In this document: positions 42,640 to 55,148 of the stretch, in pieces
Layout: every line of letters starts with the position of its first letter
How positions within the stretch are numbered: position 1 is the stretch's first letter
NCBI RefSeq assembly: GCF_963678635.1
Contig: NC_087064.1
Location: 36,341,716-36,405,715 of the forward strand
Length of the DNA stretch: 64,000 bases
From: Symsagittifera roscoffensis
Lineage: Eukaryota; Xenacoelomorpha; Acoela; Convolutidae
Reading direction: 5' to 3'
The notes under the pieces: model-generated
The model's input: only the letters and a program-made list of their open reading frames with translations
Told to the model about the DNA's origin: nothing
Databases searched by the model: none
Position numbers and translations under genes: made by a program

Positions 42640-45600
42640 AATTTGAATTAATCAGGTCAGTTGAAGTATACAAAATTGAAAGGTCAAACTATTTTTTCGC
42701 TCAAAAGTTTTTTTTTGATAATTTCTTTCCCAAATTGTTTTACCGTGACAATTTTTTTCCGGTTTAATTGGAATTGTCGGACTTTCGTTTGTGTGCTCAA
42801 GTTTTGTCGGCAAAGATGTCACATCACGAAGTTTGCTTGTGCGGCAAGTATTTTTCATTGTAGTTGCAAGTGTTGTTCAATGCAGTTTCAGGGGGAATTG
42901 AAAACTAAAAAAAACTTTATAAAATCTTTTCTTTTCGGATCATTTTGTGTCTGCTCAAAGTTTGTCGGATTAGTTGTGACATCATGGTTTTTTTCCTGTT
43001 TTGTATGTAGTTTTTTTTAAAAAATTTTAGGTGCAAACGTAGATAATTTTAGGTGCAAACGTAGATAATTGTAATCCTTTTTTCGTCTCAACTTGCGTAT
43101 ACTCAAAGATTGAAGGCTTTGTTTTTTAATTTTGCTAATTTAATAATCAAATGTCTGTAATCTTGACCTAGTTTTTTCAAGTTTTTATTTCATTTTTTCA
43201 ACTGATGTTTTTAATGTTTGTGTTGTATCGCAAATGATGCGAAGCCCCGCGTCGCCTGTGTTGAAAAATTTGCTTACTGCCGAGAAAACGTCGTATTGTT
43301 TGCAATTGTGTATTTTGCGCCTGCAATTAGCTAGCGTTGTCAAATCGGAATATAGGTTTTTTGGGTTAGCAACTTGTTGAACTCATCAGTTAAATCATTT
43401 CTGCTGCTGCTGCCATGCTCAATTGGATGAAAATCAAATTTAACTACCGGCTTAGTTTCCATGGTCTTGAGTATTTTTTCTTTTATCTTTTTGAAATATT
43501 GCACGCTACAAACCAAGCCAGCAACTACTTTAAACTGAGACATCAGATGACAGGCCTTGCTCAATTTCAAGGAAATTCAAATTTAACTACCGGCTTAGTT
43601 TTCAGTAATTTTCAGTGCTTTTCTTTCACATCTAGTCGGCGTAGTGCATGCTACATTCAAAGTCACGAGCTAATTTAAGCTATGGCATCAGTTGACAGGC
43701 CTTGTCTCGTTTTCTTTTGATAATTCTAAACAAGTTGTATTTTGGGTAATTTTAAACAAGATATATGGTGGAATAGTTGTAGTTTGGTCTCAAATCCCAA
43801 TTTTATAATCTTATTTCAAGTTTATTACATTTATATCTTAAGTGTCAATCAACAAGTGAAGAAAGCCATGTTAATCACGGTTTCTTTCAATTTTTTCCAA
43901 AATTTTTTCTATGACAATTTTTTTCCGGTACAATTTGAATTGTCGGACTATCGTTTGTCTGCTCAATTTTTGTCGGCGAAAATGTCACATCGTGAAATCT
44001 GCTTGTGTCGTTGCATTTGCAAGTGATGTTCAATGCTGTTAAAAAAACTTTATTAAATCTTCTTCGGATCAACTTATCTGCTCAAATCTTGTCGGATTAG
44101 CTGTGACATCACGGTTTTTTTCATTTTTTGCTTCATTATTTCAAAATGTTTTCAACATTTGTGTTGTATCGCAAATAATGCGAAGCCGCGCGTCGCCTTT
44201 GTGTTCAAAAATTCGCACACTACCGAGAAAATATCGTTTTGTTTACAATTCAGATTTTTGCGCCTGTAATTAGCTGGCGTTATCAAATCGGAATATAGGT
44301 TTTTGGGGCTTACAACTTGCTTAGCTCAATCAGTTAAATCTTTTCTGATGCTGCTGTCATGCTCATTTGCATGAAAGTCAAATTTAACTATCGGTTTAGT
44401 TTCGGTGATCTTCAGTATTTATTCTTTTATATCTATTTGGAATTTTGTATGCTACATGCAAAGCCACAAACTGCTTCAAACTGAGGCATCGGACGACAGG
44501 CCTTGTCGTGTTGTTTTTTGGTAATTTTAAACAAGTTGCTTTTTGGATAAGGTAAAACAAGATTTTTGATGGAATAGTTTTCTTTTTTTCTTAAATTCCT
44601 ATTTTATCATTTTATTTCAAGTTTACATTTATTTTTTAAGTGTCAATCAACAAGTGAAGATAGCGATGTTTATCACGATTTCATTTAATTTTTCCAAATA
44701 TTTTTCAATGAAATTTTTTTTCCGGTTTAATTTGAATTGTCTGACTTTCGTCTGCCTGCTCATTTTTTGTCGGCGAAAATGTCATCATGAAATCTGCTTG
44801 TGCTGTAGAAAATTTTCATTGCTTTTGCAATTGTTGTTCAATGCTGTTTCAGCGGGAATTGAAAATTTTCTTTTTTTTAGATCAACTTATCTGCTCAAAG
44901 TTTGTCGGATTAGCTGTGACATCACGGTTTTTTTCATTTTTTATTGCATTTTTTAAGTGTTTTTAATTTGTGTTGCATCGCAAAGTATGCGAAGCCGCGC
45001 GTCGCCTGTGTTAAAAAATTTGCACACTACCGGTAAAGTATCGTTTTGTTTACAATTCAGATTTTTTGCGCATGTAAGTAGCTGGCGTTATCAAGTCAGA
45101 ATATAGGTTTTTCGGGTTTACAACTTGATCTCAATCAGTTGAATCATTTCTGATGCGCTGTCATGCTCCATTGCATGAAAGTCCAATTTAACTATCAGTG
45201 TAGTTTCGATGATCTTCAGTATTTTTTCTTTTGTATCTAGTTGGATTATTGTATGCTTCATGTAAAGCCACAAACTGCTTCAAACTGAGGCATCAGACGA
45301 CAGATCTTGTCTTGTTGTTTTTTGGTAATTTTAAACAAGACACTGGAACTTGGGTAACTTTAAACAAGATATTTGATGAACTATTTACAGTTTATGTTCT
45401 CAAATCCGTATTTTAATTATTATTTCAAGTTCACTTCGGTTTTTTAAGTGCTAATCACAAAGTCAAGAAAGCGATGTTTATCACGGTTTCTATGGATTTT
45501 TTTTTCAAAATTGCTTTCATATGACAATTTTTTCCCGCTAAAATTTGAATTGTCGGATTTTCGTTTGTCTGCTCAAGTTTTGCCGGCGAAGATGGCAACT

Positions 45601-48600
45601 CACGCAATTTGCTTGTGCTATAAGTAATTTTGATTGCAGTTTCAAGTGTTGTTCAATGCGATTCAGGGGGAATTGAAAATTAAAAATAACTATAAATTTT
45701 TTTAGTTCAACTTGTGTCTGCTCAAAGTTTGTCGGATTAGTTGTGTCATCACGGTTTTTCTTCGTTTTGTAAGCGTTTTTCATTGAAGTTTGAAGTGCAA
45801 ACGTTGTAAGTTGTAGTTACAAGGGGACTGAAACTTCAAAAAAATCCTTTTTTTTTCGGCTCAACTTGTGTCTGCTCAAAGATTGTCGGCTTTGTTTTCC
45901 ATTTTCTCCAATTTATTATTCAAATGTCTGGCATCTTAACCTAGTTTTTTTTTTAATTTTTTTTTGAAATGTTTTTTTTTCTTGTTTGTGTTGTAGCGCA
46001 AATGATGCGAAGCCCCGCTTTGCCTCTTTGTTAAAAAATTCGCACACTGCAGAGAAAACATAGTTTTGTTTCCAGTTCAGGTTATTGCGCCTGCAATTAG
46101 CTAGCCTTGTCTAATCGGAATATAGATTTTCTGGTAAGCAACTTGTGTGAATCAATATCTTAAATCATTTCTGATGCTGCTGTCATGCTCAATTGCTTGA
46201 AAATCAAGTTCAAATACTGTCTTAGTTTTCAATGATCTTCAGTGTTTTTCTTTAACATCTAGTCGGCGTATTGCATGCTACACGCAAAACCACAAACTAC
46301 TTTAAACTATGGCATCAGACGACAGGCCTTGTCTTGTTCTTTTTTGGTAATTTAAACAAGACATTGTGTTTTGGGTAATTTTTTACAACATTTTTGACGA
46401 AATATTTGTATCTTGTGTTCTCAAATCTTTATTTTATGTTTTTGTCTAAATTTACATTTATTTTTTTAGTGCCAATCAAGAAGTGAAAATAGCGATTTTC
46501 ATCACGGTTTTTTTCGCAGTTGGTTTTTCTCTAACAATTATTTTTCGTTAAAATTTGAATTGTCGGACTTTCGTTTGTCTGCTCAAACTTTGTCGGCGAA
46601 GATTTTATTTCACGTAATTTGCTTGTGCTGTAAGTAATTTTCATTGCAATTGCAAGTTTTGTGCAATGCAGTTTCAAGGGAATTGAAAATTCAAAATTAT
46701 AATTTTTTTGGAACAATTTGTGTCTGATCAAGTTTGTCGGATTAGTTGTGACATCATGGTGTTTCAAAGATTTTAGGCTTTAATTTCGGATTTTGCTATT
46801 TTAATATTCAAATTTCTGGCATCTTGACTTCTTGTTTTCAACTTTCTTCATATTCTAAAATGTTTTCAATGTTTGTACTATCGCAAATGATGCAAAGCCC
46901 AGCGTCTTCTCTGTGTTTGAAAATTGGCAGGCTGCCGAGAAAACATCGTATTGTTTTCAATTCAGATTATTGCGCCTGCAAGCAAATTGGAATATAGTTT
47001 TTCTGGTTGGCAATTTGTTTAACTGAATCACTTAAATCAATTCTGATGCTGCTGTCATGCTCAATTGCATGAAAATCAAATTTAACTACCGGCTTAGTTC
47101 TCAATGATCTTCAGTATTTTTGTTCTATATTTTGTTGAAGTATTGTATGCTACATGCAATGCCGCAAGCTACTTCAAACTGAGGCATCAGACGGCAGATC
47201 TTGTCTTGTTGTTTTTTTGGTAATTTTAAACAAGACACAGGAATTTGGGTATCTTTAAATAAGAGATTTCTTGAACTATTTGTAGTTTATGTTCTCAAAT
47301 CCCTATTTTTATTATTATTTCAAGTTCACTTTTGTTTTTTAAATGCCAATCACAAAGTCAAGAAAGCGATGTTTATCACGGTTTCGTTGGATTTTTTTCA
47401 AAATTGCATTCATATGACAATTTTTTCCCGCTGAAATTTGAATTGTCGGACTGTCGTTTGTCTGCTCAAGTTTTGCCGGCGAAGATGGCAACTCACGCAA
47501 TTTGCTTGTGCTATAAGTAATTTTGATTGCAATTTCAAGTGTTGTTCAATGCAATTCAGGGGGAATTGAAAATTAAAAATAACTGTAAATTTTTTTAGAT
47601 CAACTTGTGTCTGCTCAAAGTTTGTCGGATTAGTTGTGTCATCACGGTTTTTCTTTGTTTTGCAAGCATTTTTCATTGAAGTTTGAAGTGCAAACGTTGT
47701 TAGTTGTAGTTACAAGGGGACTGAACATTAAAAAGAATTCTAAAAAATCTTTTTTTTTCGGCTCAACCTGTGTCTGCTCAAAGATTGTCGGCTTTGTTTT
47801 CCATTTTCTCCAATTTATTATACAAATGTCTGGCATCTTAACCCAGTTTTTTTTAAATTTTTCATTTTTGAAATGTTTTTTATTGTTTGTGTTGTAGCGC
47901 AAATGATGAGAAGCCCCGCTTTGCCTCTGTGTTAAAAAATTTGCACACTGCAGAGAAAACATAGTTTTGTTTTCAATTCAGGTTATTGCGCCTGCAGTTA
48001 GCTAGCCTTGTCAAATCTGAATATAGATTTTTCTGGTAAGCAACATATGTAAATCAATATCTTAAATCATTTCTGATGCTGCTGTGATGCTCAATTGCTT
48101 GAAAATCAAGTTTAACTACTGGCTTAGTTTTCAATGATCTTCAGTGTTTTTCTTTAACATCTAGTCGGCGTATTGCATGCTACACGCAAAACCACAAACT
48201 ACTTTAAACTCTGGCATCAGACGTCAGGCCTTGTCTTGTTCTTTTTTGGTAATTTTAAACAATACATTGTTTTCTGGGTAAATTTTTACAATATATATTT
48301 GATGAAATATTTGTAGTTTATGTTCTCAAATCCTTATTTTATGTTTTTATTTAAAAGTTACATTTATTTTTAAGTGCCAATCAATAAGTGAAAATAGCGA
48401 TTTTCATCACGGTTTTTTCCCAGTTGGTTTTTCTATGACAATGATTTTTCGTTAAAGTTTGAATTGTCGGACTTTCGTTTTTCTGCTCAAACTTTGTCGG
48501 CGAAGATTTCATTTCACGTATTTTGTTGCTTGTGCTGTAAGTAATTTTCATTGCAATTGCAAGTTTTGTTCAATGCAGTTTCAGGGGAATTAAAAATGAA

Positions 48601-51600
48601 AAATAACTCTTTAAATTTTTTTTGATCAACTTGTGTCTGCTCAAAGTTTGTCGGGTTAGTTGTGTCATCGGGGTTTTTCTTTGTTTTGTTAGCAGTTTTC
48701 ATTCAAGTTTGAAGTGCAAACGTTGTTAATTGTAGTCACAAGGGGACTGAACAATCAAAAATATTTCTTAAAATTTTTTTTCGGCTCACCTTGTGTCTGC
48801 TCAACGATTGTCGGCTTTGTTTTCCATTTTTACTAGTTTATTATTCAAATGTCTTATTGTTCAAACCTCTTATCCTAGTTTTTTTTTTAAATTTTTGATT
48901 TTTGAAATGGTTTTTATTGTTTCTGTTGTAGCGCAAATGATGCGAAGCCCCGCTTTGCCTCTGTGTTAAAAAATTCGCACACTGCAGATAAAACATAGTT
49001 TTGTTTTCAATTCAGGTTATTGCGCCTGCAATAAGCTAGCCTGTCAAATCGGAATACAGATTTTCTGGTAAGCAACTTGTGTAAATCAATATCTTAAATC
49101 ATTTCTGATGCTGATGTCATGCTCAATTGCTTGAAAATCAAGTTCAACTACTGGCTTAGTTTTCAATGATCTTCAGTGTTTTTCTTTAACATCTAGTCGG
49201 CGTATTGCATGCTACACGCAAAACCACAAACTACTTTAAACTATGGCATCAGACGACAGGCCTTGTCTTGTTCTTTTTTGGTAATTTAAACAAGACATTG
49301 TGTTTTGGGTAATTTTTTACAACATTTTTGACGAAATATTTGTAGTTTGTGTTCTCAAATCTTTATTTTATGTTTTTGTCTAAATTTACATTTATTTTTT
49401 TAGTGCCAATCAAGAAGTGAAAATAGCGATTTTCATCACGGTTTTTTTCGCAGTTGGTTTTTCTATGACAATTATTTTTCGTTAAAATTTGAATTGTCGG
49501 ACTTTCGTTTGTCTGCTCAAACTTTGTCGGCGAAGATTTCATTTCGCGTAATTTGCTTGTGCTGTATGTAATTTTCATTGCGATTGCAAGTTTTGTTCAA
49601 TGCAGTTTCAGGGGAATTGAAAATTCAAAATTATAATTTTTTTGGAACAATTTGTGTCTGATCAAGTTTGTCGGATTAGTTGTGACATCGTGGTGTTTCA
49701 AAGGTTTTAGGCTTTAATTTCTGATTTTGCTACTTTAATATTCAAATTTCTGGCATCTTGACTTCTTTTTTTCAACTTTTTTCATATTCTAAAATGTTTT
49801 CAATGTTTGTACTGTATCGCAAATGATGCAAAGCCCAGCGTCTTCTCTGTGTTTGAAAATTGGCAGGCTGCCGAGAAAACATCGTATTGTTTTCAATTCA
49901 GATTATCGCGCCTGCAAGCAAATCGGAATATAGATTTTTCTGGTTAGCAATTTGCTTAACTAAATCACTTAAATCATTTTTGATGCTGCTGTCATGCTCA
50001 ATTGCATCAAAGTCAAATTTAACTACCGGCTTAGTTCTAATGACCTTCAGTGTTTTTTCTTTTATATCTAGTTGGAATTTTGTACGCTACATGCAACGCC
50101 ACTAGCTGCTTTAAACTGAGGCATCAGACGACAGGCCTAGCACAATTTCAATGATCTTAAGTGTTCCTTGTTTACATGTAGTCGGTGCTTCGTGTGCTAA
50201 ATTCAAAGCCAGAAACTACTTCAAACTAAGACATCAGACGACTGGCCTTGTCTTGTTTTTTTTTTGGTAATTTTAAACAAGGCATTGTGTTTTGGGTAGC
50301 TTTAAACAAGTTAATTGATGAAATAGTTGTAGTTTATTTTCTCAAATCCTTATTTTATTTTATTATTTTGAGGTTACTTTTATATTTTTGAAGTGCCAAT
50401 CAACAAGTGAAGATACTGATGTTAATTACGGTTTTATTTGTTTTTTTTTCGATATGTTTTCCTATGACAATTATTTCCGGCTAATTTTGAATTTTCGGAC
50501 TTTCGTTTTTCTGCTCAAGTTTTGTCGGCGAAGATGTCACATCATAAAATTTCATTGTGCTGTAAGTAATTTTCATTCTAGTTGCTAGTGTTGTTCATTG
50601 CAGTTTCAGCGGGAAATGCAAATTATAAAAAAACTTCATGATTTTAAACTAGGATTTTAAACATCTTGTTTTTGGTAATTTTGAACAAGGCATTGTGTTT
50701 TGGGTAGTTTTAAACAAGATATTTGATGAAATTTTGTAAAATACAGCTTTTGGTAAAAAAAAAAACTTTTTTTTTCGGATCAACTTGTGTCTGGTCAAAG
50801 TTTGTCGGATTAGTTGACATCACAGGTTTTTCTTATTTTGTTAGCAAATCCCATCGAAGTTTTTAGTGAAAACGTTGTAAGTTGTTGTTTTAGAGGGACT
50901 GAAAGATTGTCTTGCTCAAAGATTATTGGCTTTGTTTTCTTATTTTGCTAATTTAGTATTCAAATGTCTGGCATCTTGGCCCAGTTTTTTAATTTTTTTT
51001 TCTTTTTTTTTTGTTTATAATGTTTATGTTGTATCGGAAATGATACGAATCCCCGCGTTGCATGTGTTAAAAATTTCGCACACTGCCGACAAAACTGCGT
51101 CATTTAATCTGAATTAGATATTTCGGTTTAACCGAATCAGGTAATTCTTTTCTGATGCTGCTCTTATGCTCAATTGTATAAAAATCAAATTTAGCTACTG
51201 GCGTAGTTTCAATGATCTTGATAAATATTTTTATAATGTTATAGTTGTTTTGGAGTTTTTTATGCTACAAACAAAGCCACAAAGTGCTTTAAACTGAGAC
51301 ATCAGATGACAGGCCTTGCTCAATTTCAAGAAAAATCCAAGTTGACTACCGGCTCTTTTTTCAATGATCTTCAGTGTTTTTTCTTTCACATCTAGTCGAC
51401 GTATTGCATGCTACATGCAAAGCCACAAAGTTTTCATATGACAGGCCTTGTATTGTTTTTTTTGGTAATTTTGAAAAAGACATTTTATTTTGGGTGATTT
51501 CAAACAAGATATTTGATGAAATAGTGGTAGTTTGTTCTCAAATCCTATTTTTGTTTTATTATTTGAAGTTTTTATTTATATTTTAAGTGTCATAATGTTT

Positions 51601-52300
51601 ATGTTGTATCGGAAATGATACGAATCCCCGCGTTGCATGTGTTAAAAATTTCGCACACTGCCGACAAAACTGCGTCATTTAATCTGAATTAGATATTTCG
51701 GTTTAACCGAATCAGGTAATTCTTTTCTGATGCTGCTCTTATGCTCAATTGTATAAAATCAAATTTAGCTACTGGCGTAGTTTCAATGATCTTGATAAAT
51801 ATTTTTTTAATGTTATAGTTGTTTGGAGTTTTTTATGCTACAAACAAAGCCACAAAGTACTTTAAACTGAGACATCAGATGACAGGCCTTGCTCAATTTC
51901 AAGAAAAATCCAAGTTGACTACCGGCTCCTTTTTCAATGATCTTCAGTGTTTTTTCTTTCACATCTAGTCGACGTATTGCATGCTACATGCAAAGCCACA
52001 AAGTACTTCATATGACAGGCCTTGTATTGTTTTTTTTGGTAATTTTGAAAAAGACATTTTATTTTGGGTGATTTCAAACAAGATATTTGATGAAATAGTG
52101 GTAGTTTGTTCTCAAATCCTATTTTTGTTTTATTATTTGAAGTTTTTATTTATATTTTAAGTGTCAATCAACAAGTGAATATTAAGGTGTTTACCCAGGT
52201 TTTATTTGATTTTTTTTTCAAGTTCACTTCAAATTCGTTTGCTTTAGGAAAGTCCAGTTACACGATTGAAAAACGAGAGTGTAAATAGCTTGTTAAAAGA
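42640..52300 (+). repeat. Degenerate tandem array, unit about 0.8-1.2 kb
   Basis: The core gaattgtcggactttcgtt and gtctgctcaagttttgtcgg recurs near 42774, 43941, 44738, 45551, 46561, 47443, 48463, 49493 and 50492, all on +. Between cores the order is constant: aagtaattttcattgca..tgcaagt.ttgttcaatgc, gtctgctcaaagtttgtcgg, aaatgatgcgaagcc.cgc, ttgcgcctg.aattagct, gatgctgctgtcatgctcaatt, tttaactaccggcttagt, catgctaca.gcaaagcc, catcagacgacaggcc and ttttggtaattttaaacaag. The core resembles the body of the tRNA-headed SINEs near 61.5 and 63.3 kb. Many short frames here are chance. Confidence 0.85.
51017..52165 (+). repeat. Recent ~575-bp tandem duplication inside the array
   Basis: 51017-51591 and 51592-52165 are near-identical, both starting ataatgtttatgttgtatcgg. 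They are far more alike than other units, so this is the youngest duplication in the array. Confidence 0.85.
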
Positions 52301-52369
52301 GGTTTATTACTTTTGAGAAGAGTCTTAGTTCCGACTATTGAAAATGGGTGGAACGTTGTTTTCGTGTGT

Positions 52370-52925
52370 TTTTTTTTCTACGCAAAATTAGGTAACACAA
52401 ATAATCATTGGACTGGGTCGAGTGATGTATCATAATAAAGCCTTTTCTGTCGGTATTTGAATCATATTAAAAAGCCTGTATCGAGAAAAACCGGTTTGAA
52501 GTTTTTGATTGTTCGTCTAGTTTCGACCGACGAAAGCCAGCGAGAAGGCTTAACTATGCTTAATTTGGGCCGTTTACAATAGCTCAATTTTGCTCAGGTT
52601 TAATTTTACTCGCGTCAAATTAGTTTTTGGGGATGCTTAATGATTTTTTGTTAATCAAAAAAAGTTCTGCAAAAAAATTGATATATAAAAAATGGATGTT
52701 TTCTTTTTGTTTTTCTGGTCTTTTTTTTCAAAAACTGTTGTCCTGTTTGCCTATATCTCTTTGTATGTCGAATATGTCTAAGTTATAGTTTTATGTCAGA
52801 TCCTTTTATCACACCATGCAGAAAAAGCTACACTTGTTTGAAAAAAAAATTCGGTAGATTTCTAAAGACTCTGGTCGGAGCATTCTGTGCTAAAAGACTA
52901 TAATAGCTGGCTATCCTTGTTTAGT
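52370..52925 (+). repeat. Dispersed repeat, copy 2
   Basis: Same family as 36840-37420, same orientation, diverged. It directly follows the tandem array. Confidence 0.7.
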
Positions 52926-53277
52926 TTTTAGATTTGGAGCGGATTATAAGAATTTCTTGTCTATAAGGGTTTTTCAAAGTTAGTTAGATTCAGTTATATC
53001 GTGATATATATTTTTGTCGTTGAAATTCGAAAGTTGAATCGTTGATTTAGGCCTAAAGATTAAGACTTTTGGATAAGGCCTAATGTAAAGTTTGTCTCAA
53101 ATGAGCAGAATAGTGCGTAAGGTCTGGTTGATGGGTATGGATATTGTTCCAGCGGCTAAAAAATAGTTATGTTCGTTATATCAAGAAACGTTGGCATTTT
53201 CACTAAAAGAAAATTAGTTGTGGAAGCTTTATTTAGCGCTTCAATTTTGAAGATAGTATCTTCTCATAGTGGTAATC

Positions 53278-53600
53278 AGGGGCGGATCTAGCTGGGGGGG
53301 ATTCAACAAAAATTTTTCTAATTTTGGCGGACTGGTTGACCACATGGTTTTTCTGAGCTCTCCCAAATCACTCTGAAAACCCTATTTTGACGAAATTTTC
53401 AGCGTCGCAGGCAGGCGTTGTTAGCTTTTTTTTCGGAAAATTTGACCGAAAAATTGTGTTTTTTCGTCGCGCGCTCCCCACAAAATTAGTATCTGTTTGC
53501 GCCAAAGGCGCCTTTGGAAAATTTTTATGGTCAGTCAGTCAAATTCGATATCTTAAAAAAGTGCAAAGGTAGCGCTGCGCTTGGCTTGAGCCTGAATTAT
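53278..53600 (+). mobile_element. Truncated DNA transposon or MITE fragment
   Basis: It begins caggggcggatctagctgggggg. It contains gcgcgctcccc and gcgccaaaggcgcctttgg, which match, inverted, the nested segment in the hAT MITE at 39620-39935 (ggcgccttcggcgcc, ggggagcgcgcg). The opposite inverted end was not found, so it is probably truncated. Confidence 0.55.
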
Positions 53601-55045
53601 GTTTTCATCTCAATGCAAAAATCTAGTGAAAAAAATTTCTCAGTGCAATAATCTAATGAAAAACCATAAATGATGACTCCTCCCGTGTTCAATTTTTCAA
53701 TTGAATTTTTTGAAATCTAGTAGCGTTAGAGATTGAATAGACCATGAAACATATACCCTTTTCACATAGTCATTGCGATGCCTAAACGCACATGTTGTTG
53801 TAAACATATGTTTTTGTAAAGTGGCGCAAAGCTGGCTTCGCCTCTATACAAATTCAATATTTTGAAGGCAATTTTCTTGCTTTATCCTCCGCCTGTCAAG
53901 AAAAACTAGCAAATATTTTGAAAATCCTTTGAGTCTTAGTTTTTCATTTTTCAAAAAATTGAGATGAAAGTGACAGGACATTGTGCTACTTCCTATTTGA
54001 TGTTTTTTTTTGATATCTGAAATTTTTTATCCGTTTGATGGGTTTTTTGGCCTTTAATGCAGTGCGACCCCTCGTAAGAAGCCTATAAGTGATAACTTTT
54101 ATTTTAGTGTGGCAAAATAAGTGAATTTAAGTTTGAATTTGGAAGACATATTTTTGAATTATATTTTTATCACCATACTCGAAGCTCGAATAGAAGTTGA
54201 CTGAAATAATGAAATCAATGCGAAATTTTGTACTTGTTGAGTTTCCCCTATACCGCACCATTAAATTGAAGCGTTTATTAATTTGTTAGATTGAACGAGC
54301 GCAAATGTGGTGTATACTGATACCATTTCATCATCTCGCTTTTGCGGGAAGACGGGCGAGCTCGTAAGGAAATTTGATGCATGATACGCACTATAGTCGC
54401 AGCCCAATTTCTGTATGTAGCCTCAATCAGGGAAAATTAAAGCTTCTAAAACTAAACCATTTCCATTCCTTCACTCCAACCCATGTTTGATTACAAATGA
54501 GAATCTTCTCCGCTGTGTAGTAGGTGCTCTGCTCTCGCTCTGCGTTTTTTTTGCTACCCAGTCGATAATAAGTTGCAATAACAATTGACCATAATCGCCT
54601 CTCAGCCGGTTCTTAGTGTCTCGCTCTTTCTCATTAGACACATTCCGCCGGCACACTCAGCTTGCAATGATTGCTTCTTTTCCATCTATTGATAATTCCT
54701 GACAGTTATTGTTTCAATATCGATCAAAATTTGATCCAACATCTGCAGATATTGCATCTGAACTGACTCTTCACTCATTGTTTTGTGTCTATTGTTAATA
54801 ATTGTTCTGACTGCGCTAAAAGCTTTCTGTATCAAGTAGATTGATTGTTGCTCATTTTTAACGAGGCACCGTAAATTGTTTCTATCGTATTCTTTCGACA
54901 AGTATGTTTCAATTAATTTAGGCTGCCGAGGTTAAATGGTCTGTTTCCTGCATCCGCGTTGCATTGACATAGAAGGCTATTTCTGAGCTCCTTAAACGGC
55001 TCTCGCAAGTTTAAATTGTGGCAAATATATTTATTACTCTTTGCT
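53601..55045. other. Upstream region of the calcineurin B gene
   Basis: Mostly AT-rich. On the minus strand, an acceptor-like cctcggcag followed by an open stretch of about 80 codons (54925 down to 54686, ending Y-Q-stop) has plausible protein composition (L-Q-M-L-D-Q-I-L-I-D-I-E). It lacks a start codon in frame and any recognised homology, so a divergent gene cannot be claimed. Confidence 0.3.
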
Positions 55046-55055
55046 TATAAAAAAG
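55046..55055 (+). promoter_or_regulatory. TATA box, calcineurin B promoter
   Basis: TATAAAAAAG lies 87 bases before ATG 55133. Transcription would begin about 55076-55080, giving a short 5' UTR. Confidence 0.6.
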
Positions 55056-55132
55056 CATTGTCAGAGCCGGAAGCATCTATTGAAGTGCTTAGTCCAAATT
55101 TCAATTAGCTGCATCTTTTGTCATCCAATATC

Positions 55133-55148
55133 ATGGATTCATCTACAA
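55133..55148 (+). CDS. Candidate first coding exon (M-D-S-S-T)
   Basis: ATG 55133 has A at -3 and G at +4. Five codons plus one base precede a strong donor, gtaagt. It lies 87 bases downstream of the TATA box. Confidence 0.5.

Larger units (their letters stand above)
39979..42640. other. Intergenic AT-rich DNA
   Basis: No gene found. It contains a short tetranucleotide repeat (tatc/tctatct, about 40282-40318) and a tRNA-like SINE relic at 40808-40885. Confidence 0.5.

Noticed and set aside
42640-52300. Many 60-120 codon frames on both strands in the array
   Set aside because: AT-rich, F/K/N-rich frames that shift between units and show no conserved protein.
42640-52300. CRISPR-like or phage-like repeat array
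   Set aside because: Unit is about 1 kb without regular short repeats and spacers, and the window is eukaryotic.
54686-54925. Divergent minus-strand gene upstream of calcineurin B
   Set aside because: An acceptor-like site and open frame exist, but there is no start codon, partner exon or recognised homology.
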